64,000 nt of DNA from Allomuricauda ruestringensis DSM 13258 (lineage in GTDB: Bacteria > Bacteroidota > Bacteroidia > Flavobacteriales > Flavobacteriaceae). Of the stretch, positions 20,024 to 27,287 are shown piece by piece. Within the stretch, counting starts at the first letter, position 1; each line of letters begins with the position of its first letter. Below the pieces are notes generated by a model that was given only the letters and a program-made list of their open reading frames with translations, had not been told where the DNA came from and ran no database searches. A program made the position numbers and the translations under genes. The DNA lies in assembly GCF_000224085.1 (NCBI RefSeq), contig NC_015945.1:1-64000 (forward strand), read 5' to 3'.

Positions 20024-20109
20024 GTCTTGAAAAAAGAGATTCTCCAGTCGCTACGCTCACACAGTATTACAAAGTCTTAATTCTTGGTTTCTGATTCTTG
20101 GCCCCCAAA

Positions 20110-20583
20110 TCAGTGCTCCACAATCTGCTCAAACCATTGGTAGAGTTCGCCTTTGGTGATTACAGCTCCTTGTTTGATAATTTCAAACTTATCCACATTC
20201 TTATCCTCTCCGTAAGCCTTGGAAGCTGTAAGGTATTCCACAAAATCGGATTGATAGTTGCGCTTGAACCAACCAAAGCCGACCTCCGTTCTTAAATCAA
20301 TCTCTGGATTCATGATCTTAACGGAAAGGAGTTTCATCTCTTTTTCTGTTAAATGGAACAAATGCATGTGCCGTTCGGAAATATTCTCTAAATATTCCAC
20401 TTTGCTCAATACCCCTTCCCAAATCAAATCACTAAAAACGTCTATTTCCTCCTCGGCAACTTCAGGCTTCTCCTTTTTTAAGTTATCCCACTCATCTGCG
20501 GTGATGGATTGGGTCGCCAGAAAGTTAATAAATTCGGGATGTAGCTCTTCAAGTTGCTCCTTGGTCAATCGTCTATACTTCAT
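20110..20583 (-). CDS. Conserved flavobacterial protein, DUF6495-like
   Basis: I chose the start at 20583 (MKYRRLTKEQLEELHPEF), which begins with a conserved-looking segment. An open frame extends 11 codons further but adds an unconvincing hydrophobic leader. The 157-aa protein is soluble and acidic, with no signal peptide and no catalytic motif I recognise. It resembles a family of unknown function common in flavobacteria (I recall DUF6495). The gene stands alone between intergenic repeats and the divergent DUF4168 gene. Confidence 0.7.
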   Translation of the reverse strand: MKYRRLTKEQLEELHPEFINFLATQSITADEWDNLKKEKPEVAEEEIDVFSDLIWEGVLSKVEYLENISERHMHLFHLTEKEMKLLSVKIMNPEIDLRTEVGFGWFKRNYQSDFVEYLTASKAYGEDKNVDKFEIIKQGAVITKGELYQWFEQIVEH

Positions 20584-20704
20584 GCTGCAAAAATATAAAA
20601 GGCTAGGGAAAACCACCGTGTTTTTGACTGAAGAAAACCATCAAAACCTAGAATTTACAACGGTTTATTTTAAGTTTAGATTAACACCCATAATCCCAGT
20701 GATT

Positions 20705-20736
20705 TTTGGCAGGCCCTTTTATTTATCGTAGTTTCG
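20705..20736 (+). promoter_or_regulatory. Promoter of the DUF4168 gene
   Basis: TTTG at 20705-20708 and TAGTTTCG at 20729-20736 (one mismatch to TAnnTTTG), spaced by 20 bases, 32 bases before the ATG. Confidence 0.5.
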
Positions 20737-20768
20737 GAAACTAACATTATTAATAAAACACGTACAGA

Positions 20769-21239
20769 ATGAGATTTTTGAAATCATTTAAAACTTTAGT
20801 GGTCTGTATAATGGCCATAGGTGCATGTGCTTTTTCGCATGTGAACGCGCAAGAACAAGTGGAGGTTAGCGATACAGAACTGAATAAAATAGCTTCGGCA
20901 TTCCAAGATATTCAGAAAGTGAATATGGAAGCTCAGCAACAAGTTATGAAAACCGTTGAGGAAAGTGGTTTTGAGGCTAATAGGTTCAACGAAATGTACC
21001 AAGCCTCTGCATCCCCAGAAAAAACGGTTGATGCCAGTGATGAGGAAAAAGAACGCTTTGGCAAGTTGATGAACGAGATACAGCAAATGCAGGTCGGTTT
21101 TACCGAACAAATCGAAGAGATTATCAGTAATGAAGGCTTGAGCATAGAACGTTACCAAAAAATTGCCATGGCATTACAGAGTGATGCTGAACTACAAGGT
21201 AGGCTTAGAACTATGTTAGAAAAACAACAGCCGCAATAA
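20769..21239 (+). CDS. DUF4168 exported protein
   Basis: The 156-aa protein has a signal peptide (about 1-28, cleavage after HVNAQ) and a helical domain typical of DUF4168: VSDTELNKIASAFQDIQKVN, then DEEKERFGKLMNEIQQMQ and SIERYQKIAMALQSD. It is likely periplasmic. The function is unknown, and DUF4168 proteins are found from cyanobacteria to Bacteroidota. It has its own promoter and terminator and borders the accessory island to the right. Confidence 0.82.
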   Translation: MRFLKSFKTLVVCIMAIGACAFSHVNAQEQVEVSDTELNKIASAFQDIQKVNMEAQQQVMKTVEESGFEANRFNEMYQASASPEKTVDASDEEKERFGKLMNEIQQMQVGFTEQIEEIISNEGLSIERYQKIAMALQSDAELQGRLRTMLEKQQPQ

Positions 21240-21262
21240 AATTTTATTTTTAAACGAACAAG

Positions 21263-21293
21263 AAAATCCCGAGCAAATTGCTTGGGATTTTTT
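21263..21293 (+). terminator. Terminator of the DUF4168 gene
   Basis: AAAATCCC-g-AGCAA pairs with GCT-t-GGGATTTT around a short loop, ending in T6. Confidence 0.8.
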
Positions 21294-21311
21294 GTTCCAT
21301 TAAGCCATTTA

Positions 21312-21410
21312 TCAGTTAAGTATCAGCTTTTGAATAAAGCTTCCAAACTGAGTTTCCAAAACAATTACATATAAACCAGCAGGTAAACCAGATATATTGA
21401 TTGGGATGGT
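21312..21410 (-). pseudogene. Relic of a type IX secretion (Por) C-terminal sorting tail
   Basis: Read on the minus strand, these 33 codons give TIPINISGLPAGLYVIVLE followed by a T-Q-F-G-S-F-I-Q-K-L stretch, then I-L-N-stop. This is the characteristic end of a type A T9SS sorting domain: I-x-x-L-P-x-G-x-Y-x-V, a polar turn, then a basic K-L-hydrophobic terminus. The frame is closed by a stop eight codons upstream, and no secreted-protein body precedes it. Instead, the 3' end of the first 85-aa gene begins exactly here. It is therefore a truncated leftover of a T9SS cargo gene, cut at the edge of the duplicated module. Confidence 0.65.
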
Positions 21411-21667
21411 TAATTCATCATGTGTTTGTTAATAAGCTTTCCCATTTCAGAAGCACTATCGTCATGGATCCTTGAATATTTCATTTCTTCACCTTCATAG
21501 CCAAAGACACACTTCGGCTTTCCAAGATTCAGTATAGAAAACATATCAGGTTCCGAAATAGTAAAACCCGCGTTATTAAAACGATCAACGAGGCCCAACA
21601 TTATCACCTTTTGCTCATAATCGTTCATTTGGTTCCATTCAAATGTCTTTTCAATAGTCTTCTTCAT
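21410..21667 (-). CDS. 85-aa orphan protein, copy 1 of a tandem pair
   Basis: I do not recognise this family. The protein is soluble, has no signal peptide, and starts MKKTIEKTFEWNQMN. It includes SEPDMFSILNLGKPKCVFGY and ends in HDDSASEMGKLINKHMMN. The copy at 22133-22390 is identical at residues 1-15 and 45-63 but diverges in 16-44. About 200 bases upstream are four 21-bp repeats, also duplicated. The long leader contains a hairpin GCAGCT-TTTT-AGCTGC. Conservation of the frame in both copies argues that it is a real gene, although it could be a recently copied non-coding module. Confidence 0.6.
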   Translation of the reverse strand: MKKTIEKTFEWNQMNDYEQKVIMLGLVDRFNNAGFTISEPDMFSILNLGKPKCVFGYEGEEMKYSRIHDDSASEMGKLINKHMMN

Positions 21668-21984
21668 TTAAAAAAACTTCACTTTGTTTTTTGCAATATG
21701 TTTAACAAGTCGAAAATGCCCTACTGGTTAACATCTCGCTCGCATCCATATTTCTAAATAACTTTTATTAAACAATTTGTATCCCACATAATCTTGTTAA
21801 GTAGCAGCTAAAAAGCTGCACCTGTGTGTGGAAACGATAAGGTAATTTAGACAATACTTCTAAAAATTGAAGATGTGAATTTACGGATACCCTATTTGAG
21901 TTGACGAATGCGCCAATTCAATTAACGGTTGCCCTCTTTGGGTTGATGGATAAATTTAAAAAGGTCGAAAGTGGACAACGAATT
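21411..21984 (-). repeat. Tandem duplicated module, copy 1
   Basis: About 574 bases recur at 22134-22707 with a constant 723-base offset. The unit covers the 85-aa gene and about 317 bases of upstream sequence. I counted about 14 differences in the upstream part (roughly 95-96% identity) and 18 in the 258-base coding part. The spacer between copies (21985-22133) is unrelated and contains extragenic hairpins. Confidence 0.9.
21865..21948 (-). promoter_or_regulatory. Four 21-bp direct repeats (array A)
   Basis: On the minus strand four boxes, CATCAACCCA, CGTTAATTGA, CGTCAACTCA and CGTAAATTCA, begin at 21948, 21927, 21906 and 21885, exactly 21 bases apart. Between boxes 1-3 lies a second conserved block, (A)GGG-like followed by AT(C/T). 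The array is about 200 bases upstream of the 85-aa gene on the same strand. Spacing of two helical turns suggests same-face binding of a regulator. LytTR-type proteins bind such direct repeats, but the binder here is unknown. Confidence 0.6.
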
Positions 21985-22046
21985 TACTGAAACCTACTAT
22001 CCCCAGAGCAAGACAGGGTTATTACACTGGTCTCATTTTGACACTA

Positions 22047-22087
22047 GAGTCTCTATCATTAGACTCCTGTTTTCACGGGAATGATAG
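22047..22087. repeat. Overlapping hairpins in the spacer between module copies
   Basis: GAGTCT (22047-22052) pairs with AGACTC (22061-22066), while CTATCATT (22053-22060), the loop of that hairpin, pairs with AATGATAG (22080-22087). Two mutually exclusive or pseudoknotted structures are possible. The CCTGTTTTCACGGGAATGA stretch resembles a degenerate extragenic palindrome. Confidence 0.4.
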
Positions 22088-22132
22088 TTGCAATGGAAAC
22101 CCCGATGTATAGCAAACTGGAATTCTTTTCGA

Positions 22133-22390
22133 TTAATCCATCATGTGTTTGCTAATAAGCTTTTCCATTTCAGAAGCACTATCGTCATGGATCCTTGTAT
22201 ATTTCATTTCTTCACCTTCATAGCCAAAGACACACTTCGGCTTTCCAAGATTCAGTATAAAAAACATATGAGGTTCCGAAAAAATAACACCCTTATTTTT
22301 AAAACGATCAACGAGGGACAACGTTATCACCTTTTGCTTATAACCGTTCATTTGGTTCCATTCAAATGTCTTTTCAATAGTCTTCTTCAT
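22133..22390 (-). CDS. 85-aa orphan protein, copy 2 of a tandem pair
   Basis: This is the paralogue of the gene at 21410-21667, same length and start (MKKTIEKTFEWNQMN). Fifteen residues differ, among them D16G, E18K, M23T, G25S, N31K, A33K, F35V, T36I, I37F, D41H and S44F. Of 18 base differences, only one is silent (codon 32). No family is recognised. The upstream leader and 21-bp repeats are kept, though the leader hairpin has lost its outer pair (AGCTGA for AGCTGC). It probably shares regulation with copy 1 while differing in the residue 16-44 surface. Confidence 0.6.
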   Translation of the reverse strand: MKKTIEKTFEWNQMNGYKQKVITLSLVDRFKNKGVIFSEPHMFFILNLGKPKCVFGYEGEEMKYTRIHDDSASEMEKLISKHMMD

Positions 22391-22707
22391 TTTAAAAAAC
22401 TTTACTTTGTTTTTTGCAATATGTTTAACAAGTCGAAAATGCCCTACTGGTTAACATCTCGCTCGCATCCATATTTCTAAATAACTTTTATTAAACAATT
22501 TGTATCCCACATACTCTTGTTAAGTAGCAGCTAAAAAGCTGAACCTGTGTATGGAAACGATAAGGCAATTTAGACTATACTTCTAAAAATTGAAGATGTG
22601 AATTTACGGATGCCCTATTTGAGTTGACGAATGCGCCAATTCAATTAACGGTTGCCCTTTTTGGGTTGGTGGATAAATTTAAAAAAGACGAAAGTGGGCA
22701 ACGAATT
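22134..22707 (-). repeat. Tandem duplicated module, copy 2
   Basis: Second copy of the module described at 21411-21984, including the gene, leader and repeat array. It ends shortly before the ribosomal operon terminator at 22739. Confidence 0.9.
22588..22671 (-). promoter_or_regulatory. Four 21-bp direct repeats (array B)
   Basis: Same array as at 21865-21948, with boxes starting at 22671, 22650, 22629 and 22608 on the minus strand. The outermost box is CACCAACCCA instead of CATCAACCCA; the inner three boxes are unchanged. Confidence 0.6.
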
Positions 22708-22738
22708 GTATGATGGGGGACAATAATTTATTCAAAAC

Positions 22739-22771
22739 AAAAAAGCCCTCCGAATCTCGGAGGGCTTTTTT
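22739..22771. terminator. Terminator of the rpsF-rpsR-rplI operon
   Basis: GCCCTCCGA-atc-TCGGAGGGC is a perfect 9-bp stem with flanking A and T runs, so it works on both strands. It closes the ribosomal operon on the minus strand. Confidence 0.92.
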
Positions 22772-22792
22772 AATATAGTATGATCTGAAGTA

Positions 22793-23245
22793 TTATTTAG
22801 CTTCCGCAACCACTTCAAATGGGAATTCTACAATAACTTCCCTGTGCAATCTGATAATCGCTTCGTAAGGACCAACTCTTTTGATAGCTCCACCTTTAAT
22901 ATTGATGAATTTTCTATCGATTTGGTGTCCTTCTTTATCCAAAGCAGCAGCAAGGTCGATGTTTGTTACAGATCCAAACAACTTGTCGCCTGCACCAACT
23001 TTAGCAGCAATTTTGATTTCCAATTGCTTCAACGCATCGGCGATCTTGGTGGCCTCATCAACAACCTTTTTCTCCTTGTGAGCTCTTTGCTTAAGGTTCT
23101 CCGCCAAAACTTTTTTGGCAGAAGGCGTAGCCAAATCGGCCAAACCTTGTGGGATAAGGAAGTTTCTGCCGTAACCGTTCTTTACGGTAACGATATCATC
23201 CTTAAATCCCAAATCCTGTACATCTTCTTTTAGAATAAGTTCCAT
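22793..23245 (-). CDS. rplI: 50S ribosomal protein L9
   Basis: L9 binds 23S rRNA near the L1 stalk with its N-domain. MELILKEDVQDLGFKDDIVTVKNGYGRNFLIPQG is the family N-terminus (cited only to identify it; key residues are the GYGRNFLIP loop), followed by the long connecting helix and the C-terminal domain. At 150 aa it is normal. It is the last gene of the S6-S18-L9 operon, 13 bases after rpsR. Confidence 0.97.
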   Translation of the reverse strand: MELILKEDVQDLGFKDDIVTVKNGYGRNFLIPQGLADLATPSAKKVLAENLKQRAHKEKKVVDEATKIADALKQLEIKIAAKVGAGDKLFGSVTNIDLAAALDKEGHQIDRKFINIKGGAIKRVGPYEAIIRLHREVIVEFPFEVVAEAK

Positions 23246-23258
23246 TCTCTGGTGTTTT

Positions 23259-23555
23259 TTATTTCAACATATCGCCAACATACGGCATTAACGCTAGGTG
23301 ACGGGCACGTTTTACGGCCTGTGCCACTTTTCTTTGGTATTTTAAGGAAGTACCTGTTAGTCTTCTTGGAAGCAATTTACCTTGCTCGTTCACCAACTTC
23401 ATCAAGAAATCCGGGTCTTTATAATCAATGTACTTGATACCGGATTTTTTGAACCTACAATACTTCTTTTGCTTGCTGGTCTCAATGTTAAGCGGGGTCA
23501 AATATCTGATTTCCCCGTCTTTTTTTGATTTTGCTTGTTGCTCAATAGATGCCAT
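23259..23555 (-). CDS. rpsR: 30S ribosomal protein S18
   Basis: S18 pairs with S6 on the platform of the 30S subunit. The 98-aa protein has the conserved core [34 protein letters not shown] and [17 protein letters not shown]. The N-terminal extension ([18 protein letters not shown]) is longer than in E. coli (75 aa), as is usual in Bacteroidota. It lies 3 bases after rpsF in the operon. Confidence 0.97.
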   Translation of the reverse strand: MASIEQQAKSKKDGEIRYLTPLNIETSKQKKYCRFKKSGIKYIDYKDPDFLMKLVNEQGKLLPRRLTGTSLKYQRKVAQAVKRARHLALMPYVGDMLK

Positions 23556-23559
23556 ACCC

Positions 23560-23898
23560 TTATGCCTTTGCTTTTAGTTTGTTTCTTCTCTTTTCCGCCC
23601 AAGCAATTGCATGCTTGTCCAATTTAACGGTCAAAAAACGCATAATGCGCTCATCTCTTCTAAATTCCAGCTCGTAAGGGCCTATGGCCTCACCTGGAGC
23701 TTGGAATTCGAACAAGTGGTAAAATCCACTTTTCTTGTGCTGAATGGGATAGGCCAATTTTTTAAGTCCCCAATCTTCTTTGGAGACCATTTTGGCACCA
23801 TTCTTAATCAAGAAATCTTCAAATTTCTTGACTGTTTCCTCTATCTGTGTTTCAGACAGAACGGGATTCAAAATGAAAACAGTTTCGTAATGGTTCAT
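23560..23898 (-). CDS. rpsF: 30S ribosomal protein S6
   Basis: S6 forms the heterodimer with S18 on the small-subunit platform. The 112-aa protein starts [20 protein letters not shown] and contains the typical [20 protein letters not shown]. First gene of the rpsF-rpsR-rplI operon, with a textbook Bacteroidota promoter immediately upstream. In other bacteria the S6:S18 complex can repress its own leader, but I did not find that RNA motif here. Confidence 0.97.
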   Translation of the reverse strand: MNHYETVFILNPVLSETQIEETVKKFEDFLIKNGAKMVSKEDWGLKKLAYPIQHKKSGFYHLFEFQAPGEAIGPYELEFRRDERIMRFLTVKLDKHAIAWAEKRRNKLKAKA

Positions 23899-23921
23899 TA
23901 TAATATATTTTTAAAGGAGCG

Positions 23922-23952
23922 CAAAATTAACAATATTTCTTTCCCCCTGCAA
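23922..23952 (-). promoter_or_regulatory. Promoter of the rpsF operon
   Basis: Minus-strand TAATTTTG (23922-23929) with TTG (23950-23952) 20 bases upstream, 23 bases before the rpsF ATG. Confidence 0.65.
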
Positions 23953-24027
23953 GAAAAGTAGAAAAACTTCGTTTAAGTACAAGAGTTATCAACATTAAAA
24001 AACCTAATAAACCTAAATAACATATAT

Positions 24028-24102
24028 GGCAATTTACACAACAAAATAGACCATGTTTACATCTTTTGTTGTAGGTAAGCAGCTTTTTTATGTAATTTGC
24101 CG
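24028..24102. promoter_or_regulatory. Nested inverted repeat upstream of the LytTR regulator
   Basis: ACAACAAAA (24038-24046) and TTTTGTTGT (24064-24072) form a perfect 9-base inverted repeat. It is enclosed by GGCAATTTACA and TGTAATTTGCC, nearly inverse copies. The arrangement lies in the leader or promoter region of the LytTR gene and could be an operator or an RNA hairpin. Confidence 0.35.
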
Positions 24103-24134
24103 ATGATTTAAAACCCTACAAATCACCCCATTCT

Positions 24135-24827
24135 ATGAAATTAAAAAGTATAATTGTAGACGATTCCTCGATGCAGCGCATGGCCGTTGCAAAGTTGGTC
24201 AACAATCATCCACATCTTGCTTTGGTTGCTGAGTACAGCAACGCCATTGAAGCCAAAAATGGCCTTAAAAACCACGAGATCGACCTTATCTTTTTAGATG
24301 TTGAAATGCCGATCATCAATGGTTTTGACCTTTTAGAGGCCCTAGAGAACCCACCACAGGTTATTCTGATTACGGGAAAACCTGATTATGCACTTAAAGC
24401 TTTTGACTACGACGTAACCGATTACCTTCACAAACCCATTACCTTGGCACGTTTTGAAGCCTCAGTAAAAAGAGCTGTTGCCAAATACGAGCAAATGAAC
24501 AGGGTTGATGAGGATGAAGAGCACATCTTTGTAAAGAGCAACCTTAAAAAACGTAAGGTAATCCTAAATGATATTAAATGGATAGAAGCACTGGGAGATT
24601 ACATTAAATTGGTAACAGATGAAGCCAATATCGTAATCCTTTCCACCATGAAATCTTTTGAAAAGCAATTGCCCGCTGAAAAATTTCTACGTATCCATAA
24701 ATCTTATATTGTAAATCTGGAGAAGATTGAGAAATTCAACAGTAAAAATGTTGAAGTGGGGGGCAGACAGATTCCATTGAGCAGAAACAAAAAGACAGAA
24801 CTAGCCGAAGCGCTGGCCAATGTATAA
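24135..24827 (+). CDS. LytTR-family response regulator
   Basis: The 230-aa protein has a receiver domain (3-118) with acidic pocket Asp9-Asp10, phospho-acceptor Asp55 in LIFLDVEMP and conserved Lys in LHKPI, followed by a LytTR DNA-binding domain (about 131-230; VKSNLKKRKVILNDIKWIEA, then FLRIHKSYIVNL). LytTR proteins bind pairs of about 9-bp direct repeats roughly 21 bases apart. No sensor kinase is adjacent, so it is an orphan here. It ends one base before the convergent priA. Targets are unknown. Confidence 0.93.
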   Translation: MKLKSIIVDDSSMQRMAVAKLVNNHPHLALVAEYSNAIEAKNGLKNHEIDLIFLDVEMPIINGFDLLEALENPPQVILITGKPDYALKAFDYDVTDYLHKPITLARFEASVKRAVAKYEQMNRVDEDEEHIFVKSNLKKRKVILNDIKWIEALGDYIKLVTDEANIVILSTMKSFEKQLPAEKFLRIHKSYIVNLEKIEKFNSKNVEVGGRQIPLSRNKKTELAEALANV

Positions 24828-27284
24828 TTATATGTGGTCCACGTTGTAGACCAACCGTACACTTTTATACTTGGAAATAGCATTAAAGGATTTTTCAATT
24901 CTTTTAATGCTATTTTTTGTTTGTGCCAAGGACTGTTCTCTTGGAATCTTAATCATTACGTTTTTTAAATAATCCCTGCGGATTCTCGCCACAGGTGGAT
25001 ATTCGGGGCCAAGAATTTGCACCCCAAGTACATTTCGCAGCGAACCCGAGATCCATTCCGATGCTTCGTTCAGTTTATTGAAATCCTTATCCTTTAAAGT
25101 GATTTTAATGAGGCGCACCAAAGGTGGATACTTAAATTGTTCCCTTTCGTAAAACTGCTCCTTGAACATTCCATCATAATTGTTCGTGGTTACTTGCTGT
25201 AAAATTTGATGGTATGGATTGTAAGTCTGAATAAGCACCTTCCCTCTTTTTTGGGTACGCCCTGCCCTACCCGCTACCTGCGTCAGCATTTGAAAACTCC
25301 GTTCATGGGCACGGAAATCGGGAAAATTGAGCATGGAATCCGCATTCATAATGCCAACTAGGCTCACATTCCTAAAATCAAGCCCCTTGGTCACCATTTG
25401 GGTTCCCACCAAAATATCCATCTCTTGGTTTTCAAAAGATGAAATAATTTTTTCATAAGCATATTTTCCGCGCGTGGTATCCAAATCCATTCGACCTACA
25501 GAAACATTTGGAAACAACTGCCCCAACTCTTGCTGAATCTGTTCCGTGCCAAAACCCTTATTATCCAAAGTTGGACTACCGCAAGCCAAACAAGCTTGCT
25601 GTAAAGCCATGTGATAACCACAATAATGGCAGCGAAGCTGATTTCTGTGCTGATGGTATGTTAAACTCACATCGCAATTGGGGCATTGGGCCACGTGCCC
25701 ACAAGTGGTGCATTCCACCACAGGGGCAAATCCTCTCCTATTTTGAAAAAGAATGATTTGTTCCCCTTCCTCAAGTGCCTCCGTAATGGCTTTGATGAGA
25801 ATTTCGGAAAAATGCCCTTTCATTCTACGTTTTCGGGTAGCTTCCTTTATGTCCACCAGATTAATATCGGGCATCAACACATCACCAAATCTGTGTACAA
25901 TGGAAGCATAACCGTATTTTTTGGTTCTGGCATTATACATACTTTCAATGCTTGGGGTGGCTGACCCTAAAACAATCTTTGCTTTGTGCAAAGCAGCCAA
26001 AACCACGGCTGCATCGCGTGCATGGTAACGTGGAGCAGGGTCGAACTGCTTAAAGGAACTTTCGTGCTCCTCGTCCACTACCACCAAACCCAAATTGGTA
26101 AAAGGCAAAAATAGCGATGACCTTGCACCAAGTACAATCTGAGCTTTTTCTGTATTTTTTAAAACGTTGTTCCACACCTCCACCCTTTCGTGAATGCTAT
26201 ATTTGGAGTGGTATACGGATACTTGATGTCCAAAATAATGCCTCAACCTATTGATCAATTGGGACGTTAAGGCAATCTCTGGCAATAGATAAAGGGCCTG
26301 TTGACCGTTTTCCAGACATTTTTGAATCAGTTTTACGTAGACCTCCGTTTTTCCCGAAGAAGTTACCCCGTGCAACAGCATCGGTTTTTCTTCATCAAAA
26401 CCATTGTTGATGTCCTCCAGAGCTTTTTCTTGGTATTCATTTAAGGCAATATGCTTGGATTCTTCGGACCTTTCCTCAAACTGCACCCTATCTTTTCTAA
26501 TATGGTATTCTTCCAGAATATTTTTGTCGATGAGTGCCTTAATTACGGCTCGGGAGCCACCACTTTCCTTTTCCAGTTCGGAAATGGGGATGGGTTTGGT
26601 GCTTTTGGCTTTCAACTGAAATAAAGACAGCACTACTTGACTCTGTTTGGGTGCTCGTGTAAGCTCGTTCAAAAGTTCGGCCAGTTGTTTTTCATCCTCG
26701 TACTGTTCCGAAAGTTTAACGTAGCGTACCAATTTTGGCTTGTACTGCTCGTACAATTCTTCTTTCTGGAGTATAACGCCTTTGTGAACCAAGGTGTTTA
26801 TCAGCTTCATCACATTTTTTTTGTCCACAATATCGCTGACCTCGGAAATTTTTAAAGCGGTTTGATGCTGAAGTGCTTCGAATACCAAAAATTCATCATC
26901 CGTTAATTCCCTTTCATCTACATCAGACTTTTTGTTGGGCAAAATGAGTGTTTCACTTTCTAACATAAATGCACTGGGCAGTGCACTTCTGATGACTTCT
27001 CCCAAGGTACACATGTAATATTTGGCCACCCATTCCCAATGCTTTAATTGTATTTGGGTGACTACAGGGTATTCGTCAAGAATTTGATAAATTTCTTTGG
27101 GTTCGTAGGCTTCAGGTGCATTTTGATGCACGCGATAGGCCAATGCAGTATAAATCTTTGATTTGCCAAAAGGAACGGCTACTCGCATCCCCTCCTGTAT
27201 AAAATCCGCTTCGGCCTGCGAAATTTTATAGGTAAAGAGTTTTTCCAAAGGAATGGGAAGAACAACTTCCAGAAAATATTCCAT
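24828..27284 (-). CDS. priA: Primosomal protein N' (replication restart helicase PriA)
   Basis: PriA recognises stalled forks and reloads the replicative helicase. The 818-aa protein has an N-terminal DNA-binding domain, Walker A GVTSSGKTEVY, the DEEH box VVDEEHESSFK, and a zinc-binding region with paired cysteines (CTTCGHVAQCPNC ... CHYC ... CLACG). Helicase motifs continue with GTQMVTKGLDF and QVAGRAGR. It is longer than E. coli PriA (732 aa), with the additions mainly in the N-terminal half. The next minus-strand genes upstream are 3 bases away, suggesting a nadC-YihY-DUF2147-priA operon. Confidence 0.96.
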   Translation of the reverse strand: MEYFLEVVLPIPLEKLFTYKISQAEADFIQEGMRVAVPFGKSKIYTALAYRVHQNAPEAYEPKEIYQILDEYPVVTQIQLKHWEWVAKYYMCTLGEVIRSALPSAFMLESETLILPNKKSDVDERELTDDEFLVFEALQHQTALKISEVSDIVDKKNVMKLINTLVHKGVILQKEELYEQYKPKLVRYVKLSEQYEDEKQLAELLNELTRAPKQSQVVLSLFQLKAKSTKPIPISELEKESGGSRAVIKALIDKNILEEYHIRKDRVQFEERSEESKHIALNEYQEKALEDINNGFDEEKPMLLHGVTSSGKTEVYVKLIQKCLENGQQALYLLPEIALTSQLINRLRHYFGHQVSVYHSKYSIHERVEVWNNVLKNTEKAQIVLGARSSLFLPFTNLGLVVVDEEHESSFKQFDPAPRYHARDAAVVLAALHKAKIVLGSATPSIESMYNARTKKYGYASIVHRFGDVLMPDINLVDIKEATRKRRMKGHFSEILIKAITEALEEGEQIILFQNRRGFAPVVECTTCGHVAQCPNCDVSLTYHQHRNQLRCHYCGYHMALQQACLACGSPTLDNKGFGTEQIQQELGQLFPNVSVGRMDLDTTRGKYAYEKIISSFENQEMDILVGTQMVTKGLDFRNVSLVGIMNADSMLNFPDFRAHERSFQMLTQVAGRAGRTQKRGKVLIQTYNPYHQILQQVTTNNYDGMFKEQFYEREQFKYPPLVRLIKITLKDKDFNKLNEASEWISGSLRNVLGVQILGPEYPPVARIRRDYLKNVMIKIPREQSLAQTKNSIKRIEKSFNAISKYKSVRLVYNVDHI

Positions 27285-27287
27285 ATT

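Noticed and set aside
20189..20197. TTATCCACA, a perfect DnaA-box sequence
   Set aside because: It is single, lies inside the DUF6495-like gene and is 20 kb from dnaA. No cluster surrounds it, so it is probably chance.
21865..21948. 21-bp repeats as a CRISPR array
   Set aside because: The repeat unit has no separate spacer, only four degenerate units exist, and there are no cas genes.
22088..22480. 130-codon open frame on the plus strand
   Set aside because: It is antisense to the second 85-aa gene and its leader, has no recognisable family, and the first copy has no equivalent intact frame of that length.
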